Both the position numbers and the translations under genes were made by a program. From the NCBI GenBank assembly GCA_020137815.1, contig CM035353.1, positions 7,595,298 to 7,659,297 on the forward strand: 64,000 nucleotides of DNA. The letters are read 5' to 3'. Each line of letters opens with the position of its first letter. Positions within the stretch are counted from its first letter, which is position 1. Below are positions 47,041 to 64,000 of this stretch, one piece after another. The DNA comes from Hormiphora californensis. Its lineage: Eukaryota; Ctenophora; Tentaculata; Cydippida; Pleurobrachiidae. The notes beneath the pieces are model-generated. The model had not been told where the DNA came from. It worked only from the letters and a program-made list of their open reading frames with translations, and ran no database searches.

Positions 47041-48669
47041 AGAGATAAGACATTGAAATTTCTCACGTTGCTACGTCTCCCATTTCATAGCAATTGCAAA
47101 GAAATGGGATATGAAGCTAGCAATGTTATGTCAAATATACCGGAAAAGATTGGGGAACGCGGGAAACTAAAAAGAGCACATGTCTGGCGTGATGCGCACA
47201 CCACGCACTCACAAAACAGAGAACATGTCCGCGCGTTACTGCAGGTATTGCCGCTAATGTGCGACAACATTTGTGACACTATCGAAATGTACAACGGAAG
47301 CATGCCGGATTTAAATTGAACACAAAAAAAGTTCTGTGACCAAATCGATGAAAACTTCAAAACTCTTGCAAAACAGAACAAGGTATAGTAAGGTTTATAT
47401 TTCCTAGCATCAGATGTTAGGCAGGAAAATCGGGGGGAAATCGGTTCAGAAAGAACCCACAGTCGGGCAAAAATCATAACGACTCGCCCTATATCAGGGT
47501 ACTGAAATGCAATAGAAATAAGAATCTAAAATTATGCAAAGCATGCGTCCAATATAGAGAGGACGGGATAGAATGTAAAACTGATAACCTGTTAGCGGTA
47601 CATATTATATGGCTAATATTTGGTGTATACAAACGCTGATATTGTTAATTGATTGCAGATACGCAAGACACTGTCAATGGGACACCATTACCAACTCCCG
47701 GGGGGAGTGCAACTAAAAGTTTGATAGATGCCACTAACACTTCCTAACACCCAGTGAGACGTTAGGAGAATGGGTCTTCATCATGTATATAGACCTGACA
47801 TCAATTCAGACGACATCAACGGCATGGTGGGTACAACCGAGGAAGAATGGATCTGATTATTATAAGATTACGTTCAACATTTAAAGGAAAGGAGCAAAGA
47901 AGCCTAAACAAAAAGCTGAACATGGAGAAACTCAACTAAGAATTGGAAGACAATCCAAAATACGGAACATCATAAATGATAAAATATTGATTTTGAATTA
48001 GCATTGATTTTGAATTCCAATGAGTAATTAAAAAGGAACGCAACACGAGGAACATCCCCGGAACATCTAGCAAAACGTTGCAAGTAACAAGTCAGCCGAC
48101 TCTGCAGAACAAGTAGAGGCTACAATTATATCGTGCTGGACTATTACACAGCAAGATATCAGTGAAAACAGTACTGCCACAACTGGGCAATTCGATAACA
48201 CATCCTATTCTGCAATCTGAGGAGGTTTCGACTTACATCCAGCCGCTTTAAGGACTTGACTGGACTGGCGGAGAACGCACCATATATGCATCACGATTAT
48301 TTTCAGATAAAGAACACTAAGAATTAGGTCGGACCTAAAGTCGGATTCATACACGATGACTTAGAACTGCAGCCGGATTGCCTGTGGAAGGTCCTGAATC
48401 TAACTAACAGTTATACGATGAGAGTGGAAGCGATCCCAAGACTAATCGAGAGTAAAAAGAGAGTGACGAGGAATTTTATAAGTAGAAAAATAGCCATGAC
48501 ACAAATTTTAATTACCAAATTAACTTCTTAGCGAGACACTTTGAGAATGCAATTAATCAATTGTTGTACTCGACACGTACACAATTGTTTTTAAGACCTT
48601 GTTGTTTCTTTTTTACATTATATTTCAATTATTATTTATTACTTCTGTTAAATTGGAGCTCAAATCTTG
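47041..48669. other. Decayed sequence, no gene supported
   Basis: 47,053-47,319 is an ATG-less 88-codon frame with no motif. The rest is AT-rich with many stops. Confidence 0.5.
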
Positions 48670-49815
48670 GGCAGGTCGGTAGAACTTCGACAGAATTTAG
48701 GGTAGGTCAATTTAGGGTAGGTCTGAATTTAGGGTAGGTCTGAATTTAGGGTAGGTCTGAATTTAGGGTAGGTCCGTAAAGTATCGTTTATCAAAGCATT
48801 GCAATTCGACATTAGGTTCTGATTAGGTCGCTGAACCGCGTCTCGTATCAACTCATTTCAATTCGATCTTAGAGACCGATTAGGACCCTGAACCACGTCC
48901 CGTATCTCGTATCAACTCACTGAAATTCGAGGTTAGACACAAATTAGGTCCCTGAACCGCGTCCCGTATCTCATATAAACTCATTTCAATTCGATCTAAC
49001 AAGGGTGCTTGTAGTGAGAATACAGTATCGGTTCAACACGGTATCAGTAAAAAACGGTAAGACGAGACCAATCAGAGCGCCAGATTGACAACACGTGACA
49101 CCGAAATATATATGTATTTCAAATACATATGTATTTCAGAAACCGTAATGGTCAAATACCGTATTATTCAGACACCGTATTCCCACTACAAGCAGCACTG
49201 TTAGTCACCGATTAGGTCGCTGAACCACGTCCCGTATCTCGTATCAACTCATTGAAATTCGAGGTTAGACACAAAACAAACGAATTGTTTTTTTTGCAAC
49301 TCAGGATGGAACTAGTCTACGTGCATAAACTAATAAGTGAACAGTCAAACAGTCCTAATTTCATTTGATGCAATGCCAATACGGAACACAGTCTACCGAC
49401 CTAACTCAGTTCACCTACTTTAAGTAGTACTTAGTCTCGGTGACTAAGATGGAATTGCAATGAGTTGATACGAGATACGAGACGCGGTTCACGGACCTAA
49501 TTTGTGTCTAACCTCGAATTTCAATGAGTTGATACGAGATACGGGACGTGGTTCAGCGACCTAATCGGTGACTAAGATCGAATTGAAATGAGTTGATACG
49601 AGATACGGGACGCGGTTCAGCGACCTAATCAGAATCTAATGTCGAATTGCAATGCTTTAATAAACGATACGTTACGGACCTACCCTAAATTCAGACCTAC
49701 CCTAAATGCAGACCTACCCTAAATTCAGACCTACCCTAAATTCAGACCTACCCTAAATTCAGACCTACCCTAAATTGACCTACCCTAAATTCTGTCGAAG
49801 TTCTACCGACCTGCC
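48670..49815. mobile_element. 1.15-kb fold-back element with a nested MITE
   Basis: Both ends read GGCAGGTCGGTAGAACTTCG inward, followed by several TTTAGGGTAGGTC(TGAA) repeats and then about 70-bp units containing GATTAGGTCGCTGAACC, CGTCCCGTATCTCGTATCAA and CTCATTTCAATTCGA. Left-arm units are mirrored on the right (49,440-49,680). The flanks AAATCTTG (48,662-48,669) and AAATATTG (49,816-49,823) match 7 of 8, consistent with an 8-bp target duplication as in hAT-type elements. The family 1 MITE sits at 49,007-49,193. No ORF. Confidence 0.8.
49007..49193. mobile_element. MITE, family 1 (copy B), inserted in the fold-back element
   Basis: The left end GCTTGTAGTGAGAATACAGT and right end (reverse-complemented) GCTTGTAGTGGGAATACGGT match copy A at 10,476-10,642. 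The interior shares GTAAGACGAGACCAATCAGA and GCGCC. It also contains TATGTATTTCAAATACATA, a short perfect palindrome. Confidence 0.8.
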
Positions 49816-49823
49816 AAATATTG

Positions 49824-51250
49824 AAACGAGTAGTTGTTTTAGCTCATAGATGGAATCGAGAGTTAAGTGTGTCAACTATCAATTAATTAAAAATAGGCAT
49901 GAACTGAGAGGGCTCGATGTGTTGATCAAAAATTGATTAGGTTTTTTTTTAACTTACTGAAATTAATTCCAATAATATTGGCAATATCAATTATTTACTA
50001 TTTGTATATACTACTTTTAGGGTGGCGTCTATCTCGACATGCATGCTGCCGTTGTGAATGCCGACCCCGCCTCGAGGAACAATCGTATCTTCTTTCTTCC
50101 CACCCAATACCTCAGACCACTGACCGTACATACACTTCCTTTCAGCTCCGATCTGCTACCCGAAACATCATCAAATCTCTCACCCCAGACTACGATAGTC
50201 AATCCTACCATATCGATCATTCGATCTCTGGCGAGCTGCTGGTTTCAGAGAGGCCCTTATCAGTTAAACTACACCATGCTATGCGCTTGCCCAACCAGTG
50301 CACGACAGTGTCATCCTCAACATAATGTGTTTTTATATGATCAGTTATTTTTTCAATATTACAATTGTTTCAGTAAAATATCCATATACCTACACCCCTT
50401 CCACCTACATTTAACCGGACCCCCTGGTATCCGAAATAACACCTCCATTTCCCTCTAATCTCTAATATGATAGCTATTAAATGACAAAGAGATCATGAAA
50501 TTATGACAGAAAAAGAACCGCGACCAAACAGCACTATACCACTCAAACAGGATCAAATTTTAGGGATCTCATATTTAAGATGTAGGGTTCATAAGTGGTA
50601 TAACACCTGCCTTTAGCCTTACAAACATGAACGGCGATATCTCGACACTCGACAGGTATTTCAAACAAACGAACCCAAACAGGAAATCAAAAACTTCCCG
50701 GTCTTCAACAGTTAACCTCGTTCTTTCTTGCTTCCTTTTGAGGCGCACGCTTGTTCGTTTTCAAATATCCCACTGTAGTGTCTAGCATGACTATCATGGA
50801 CCATGCTAATGACACAGATCCAGCCGTCTTTGCTGCTGTACTCTCTTAGCTGAAAGAGGATGCCAGAACACCGGTAAACAACGAGATACAATGTTGGAAA
50901 CTGAACTGATAGTAATATAATCATTTATATATACCACTTTATAGTGTAAAATAATGGAGATACCATCTCTACAGATTATTACCTTATTAATCAATCATAT
51001 GCTAATGACCCCGTAAAAGGGAGACGTGTGATTGAAATCGAGAAAGGCTTGTTCTCACGGACCATGAGGTTAACATGATCAGCAACAAGAAAACAAGCAA
51101 GAAAATAAAATTCGAGTAATATTAATCAACCCTACACAACCCACTATTACTATATTTGGGAACATATTGCCTAGCTCGAACTCGCAAGCTTCGCAAATGT
51201 AAAAGAAGAGTTAGAACATAACAGGGAACATCAAGGCCCAGGGGTGGGCA
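49824..51250. other. No gene supported
   Basis: The longest frame (49,933-50,325) has no ATG. It begins with a hydrophobic stretch (LIPIILAISIIYYLYILLLG) but otherwise shows no family features and overlaps another open frame. I do not call it a gene. Confidence 0.45.
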
Positions 51251-51702
51251 AAGTTAAAATATGGGTTGCTTCCATTGCTAACAATTCACCGATTTCGGCG
51301 GTCGAGCAGGGACGGCGCTCGTGGGTGTCTGGGTGTCCGCGGACACCCAGACCAAAAAGACGGAGAAAGAAAAGAAGGAAAAAAAATCAGAAAACCGAGT
51401 TGGCAAACGTTGCTGGCCCCCAGGATAAGGCAGCGCTTTTCAAAAAACCGAGAAGAATTCAAAAAAATTGATGAAAACTCATATCAAAACTGCGAAATTT
51501 TGGATTTGCGCGGCAGAGCATAAAGAGGGTTCTTCCGCGCGCCACAGTGCATTTTGACAGGGTTCACCAAAAAAATTGCGCGTGCGCGCAGAGGATTTTT
51601 TTTTCTCGTGATCAGAAAACGGGCGCGATTATAATCTGGGTGCCTTGCAGCGGCCAGCGTTAAAATCTGGGTGTTTTGGGAGTGCTGACAAACGGTTTTT
51701 TA

Positions 51703-51757
51703 GGGTTAGGGCTAAAGTAGGGTTAGGGTTAGGGTTGGGGTTGGGGTTGGGGTTAGG
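51703..51757. repeat. TTAGGG-type (telomere-like) run with inverted partner
   Basis: TTAGGGTTAGGGC, then TAGGGTTAGGGTTAGGGTTG grading into GGGGTT repeats. A degraded CCCTAACC counterpart lies at about 52,023-52,090 in the other arm of the same element. Confidence 0.8.
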
Positions 51758-51840
51758 CCTTGACATTCTCTACCAGATAAACTTTGAATCAGCCAAAACG
51801 GTTGAGTGGTTTGGCGGTTAGAGCCATTTTAGTGAATCAA

Positions 51841-51936
51841 CTTTTTTGGCAGCGCGCACCTGTAAACAGGCCTCCAAACACCCAGATCGTAACGGCGCCC
51901 CCTTGCAGCCTGTTTACAGGTGCGCGCTACCAAAAG
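51841..51936. repeat. 29-bp stem hairpin at the centre of the inner element
   Basis: The arms GGCAGCGCGCACCTGTAAAC, AGGC and their mirror GCCTGTTTACAGGTGCGCGC, TACC pair with a few mismatches around a 36-nt loop. It sits midway between the inner terminal repeats. Confidence 0.85.
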
Positions 51937-52447
51937 AGTACACTTAGACCGACTTTTTTCAGACGGCTATAGCCATGGAACCACATGGCCGATTTGAGTA
52001 AACTAAACGGTATCAGTTAGAGAATCGATAGCCCTAACTGATAACCCCAAACCAAACCCTAACCAGACCCTAACGGATAGCCCTAACCCGTCGCGCGCGC
52101 CAAAACTACGAATTGTTAGCAATGAAAGGCACCCAGATTTTAACGTTTTCCTCAGAAAACTTTCACCGTTTTTTCGGATTGGTGTTTTTTCGGATTGGTG
52201 TTTTTTCGGATTGCTGTTTAAAAATGCCAGAAATTGGGGGGGGGGGGGGGCTTGTAACCCCTGGACCCTGTCTGCGGGGGCTCTGCCCCCTACGCCCCTG
52301 GACCCTGCTTGTGGGGGGTTTCACCTCCCTGACCGAAGCTACCGCCCCTGGCCACGGACACCCAGGGACTTGCTGGGCCGAAGGCCCAGCGCCGTCCCTG
52401 CGCTCGAGAAAAAAATCCAAAAAATAGCACGGCCTACTACACTAAAG

Positions 52448-52592
52448 TCCATTTTTATTCAACTGTTCACCCCCCAACTCGTGCGCGTGCGATATTTTAA
52501 TTTACGCTGCGCGCGCTACACGTTAACATGTGATAGACGCGCAAAAAAATTCCGCGCACGACTTTGGGGGGTGAACAGTTGAAAAAAATGGA
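52448..52592. mobile_element. Small hairpin MITE, about 145-170 bp
   Basis: TCCATTTTTATTCAACTGTT, CACCCCCCAA is mirrored by TTGGGGGGTGAACAGTTGAA, AAAAATGGA. Weaker pairing extends outward (GGCCTACTAC / GTATAGCCC). The interior is GC-skewed with ACGCGC-type words. Confidence 0.85.
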
Positions 52593-52599
52593 GTATAGC

Positions 52600-53519
52600 C
52601 CTCGAGATAATTACCTGGTAGCCCTTCTCACCAAGGGAAAGTAGGTTCATTTAGGCCATCTCACTGTTTTTTTACGCGGAAGCCCTGCTGAGTGCGTTGT
52701 ATGACTTGTGAATTGTACATACTAAAACTTTTTTGTAATCTTGTAATCTACTGCAGTCCCTTTCAAATAAAGGAAATTAACGAGTTGTCTGTAAATAAAA
52801 CCATGTCAGTGCGGTATATAAACTGTAATTATGTATATGTTTATGTTTATTGAATCTAAACTAAAAACTTACACCACCCTCTAAAAAGATAGAGCTCTGG
52901 CGTTTTAATTCTGAGCTTCTCTCTGTTTTGGGCGTTTATCTCTATCCCCTACAACCCTGCCGGGGTGATCGTAGCGAATCGAATGTTGCAGCCCTGCGAA
53001 GGGCCATAGAGAATTGTTCTCCGATTTGGGGATCTGGGCTGAGACTGTTGGAGAATGTGAGACACTGAGACTGAGAAAGACTGAGAAAGACTGAGAAAGA
53101 CTGAGAAGTGAGAGAGACTGGGCGAGACTTGCACTGAGAGAGGCTCAGATAGGCCAATGGATGTCCGTAGTGATGCAAAAAGTGGCCGACAAAGCTACAG
53201 AGATGTCAAATTAGGTCCAAAGATTATTGCCTCTACCATGGCCCATAATCTTTGGTTCCAGAATATTTAGGAACAGAACCATGATATGTATGAATTGTTT
53301 TATCCAATTTAGTTCATCGGCACTACGATGGTTTACCTATTACGTGGTTATATTTTTAATATTTTATTAATTAACCAATTATATAACTAATTGTCATGGT
53401 ATGGCTACTAGTACCTGCAGATGTATAATCACACCCCGTGTAATGTAATTGCAATCCCCAGTGTAGGATGATCTTTGGTTGCCAGGGTAACTACAGTAAG
53501 GGAAGCTGAGCTACACAAC
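52600..53519. other. Upstream region of the ninein-like gene
   Basis: No gene supported. 53,040-53,120 contains four copies of GACTGAGAAA. 5'UTR exons and the promoter of the ninein-like gene probably lie here but cannot be placed from sequence. Confidence 0.5.
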
Positions 53520-63669
<10,150 letters not shown>

Positions 63670-63765
63670 GTTAGTGGTAACATCCATCCAGATAACTTTT
63701 TATTAATGAGATCTGACCCCGATCTGAGTAAGAATTAAAATAGGGAAGAAATTAGAAAAATATTG

Positions 63766-63851
63766 AATCTGACAGGGAATTGAACCAGGGACCTTCAAAT
63801 TAGAGACATGACCGATACTATAAAGTATAAACCACTAATCTACTTAACCTT
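63766..63851 (-). repeat. tRNA-like SINE-type sequence, minus strand
   Basis: On the minus strand: A-box-like TAGATTAGTGG, then an exact B-box GGTTCAATTCC within GGTCCCTGGTTCAATTCCCT. Spacing suits a tRNA with a long variable region, but the stems do not fold cleanly. It lies in the intron after the last inferred ninein-like exon. Confidence 0.5.
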
Positions 63852-63943
63852 CTACTGTTATAATAATGACCACATGAGTAGGCTGTCTGCTGGTGAAGTT
63901 GGCTAATTAGTGCAGGATATATTCCTTTGAAAGTTAGATGTTA

Positions 63944-64000
63944 GTCTCTCTCTCTCTCTCTCTCCCCTACATCTATCTCTCTCTCTTTCTCTCTCTCCCT
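63944..64000. repeat. CT microsatellite at the window end
   Basis: CTCTCT run with short interruptions, continuing past the window. Confidence 0.9.

Larger units (their letters stand above)
51303..52407. mobile_element. Complex of overlapping inverted repeats (nested fold-back elements)
   Basis: Outer pair: GAGCAGGGACGGCGCTCGTG near 51,304 and its mirror near 52,389-52,405, each next to GGGTGTCC/GGACACCC. Inner pair: GTTAAAATCTGGGTG at 51,659 and its mirror ending 52,144. A further GTTAAAATATGGG and ATTGCTAACAATTC stretch at 51,253-51,287 pairs with 52,110-52,144. The CCCTGGACCCTG, TGCGGGGGCTCTGCCCCCTA block at 52,258-52,295 is duplicated nearby (52,296-52,320). Several insertions must be superimposed. 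No ORF. Confidence 0.65.

Noticed and set aside
49933-50325. 130-codon frame with a hydrophobic N-terminal segment
   Set aside because: No ATG at the start, no family motif, overlaps a second frame of equal length, and lies next to fold-back elements.
51244-52582. Frames of 75-123 codons in the inverted-repeat complex
   Set aside because: They run through terminal repeats and hairpins and match no protein pattern.

Overview
The window is eukaryotic and looks like an early-branching or otherwise compact invertebrate metazoan genome. A demosponge would fit, but the sequence alone does not prove it. The reasons are two metazoan-type, intron-rich genes with short GT-AG introns (mostly about 70-500 bp), a short internal TTAGGG-type run, tRNA-derived repeats, and dense decayed transposons. 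I see no bacterial operons, no CRISPR and no clear virus.

Layout. 1-339 is flank and GA-rich sequence. 340-4091 is a satellite of about 110 copies of a 34-bp unit. 4092-6688 has no gene I can support. 6689-9912 is a nine-exon + strand gene for inositol polyphosphate 1-phosphatase (INPP1-like, 336 aa). 9913-53519 is a 43-kb transposon graveyard. It holds MITE hairpins, a decayed DDE-like element (12.4-14.4 kb), tRNA-like repeats, PIF/Harbinger-like remnants, paired local duplications (15.8/21.9 kb and 22.6/24.4 kb), a frame-broken LINE with a CCCH-finger ORF1 (26.5-30.6 kb), two other transposase remnants (30.8-31.9 kb), an unidentified pseudogene (34 kb), a 10.1-kb element bounded by mirror-image terminal repeats (35,668-45,770), and several fold-back elements (33.6, 48.7-49.8, 51.3-52.6 kb). 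53,520 to beyond 63,669 is a + strand gene for a ninein/ninein-like centrosomal protein: two EF-hand pairs, the ninein-type post-EF region and coiled coils. Its introns are full of repeats (a CT microsatellite, a 0.9-kb fold-back, minisatellites and a 0.8-kb palindrome).

The most unusual structure is inside the ninein-like gene. It is a 59-copy array of a 21-bp unit, continuous with an exon and open in its frame. Every unit carries the same 5' splice-site-like 9-mer CAGGTACAG, and one alternative frame of the same DNA encodes an ideal coiled-coil heptad. A second minisatellite, at the end of exon 7 of the same gene, grew from a donor site with the same 9-mer.

Quality warning. 38,150-45,100 and about 56,870-57,970 have grossly expanded homopolymers and look like uncorrected long-read sequence, so no coding call is made there. 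Exon borders everywhere are inferred by eye from reading frame, GT/AG and family alignment, not from transcripts. Many open frames in the window have no ATG; where an ATG is claimed it was checked.
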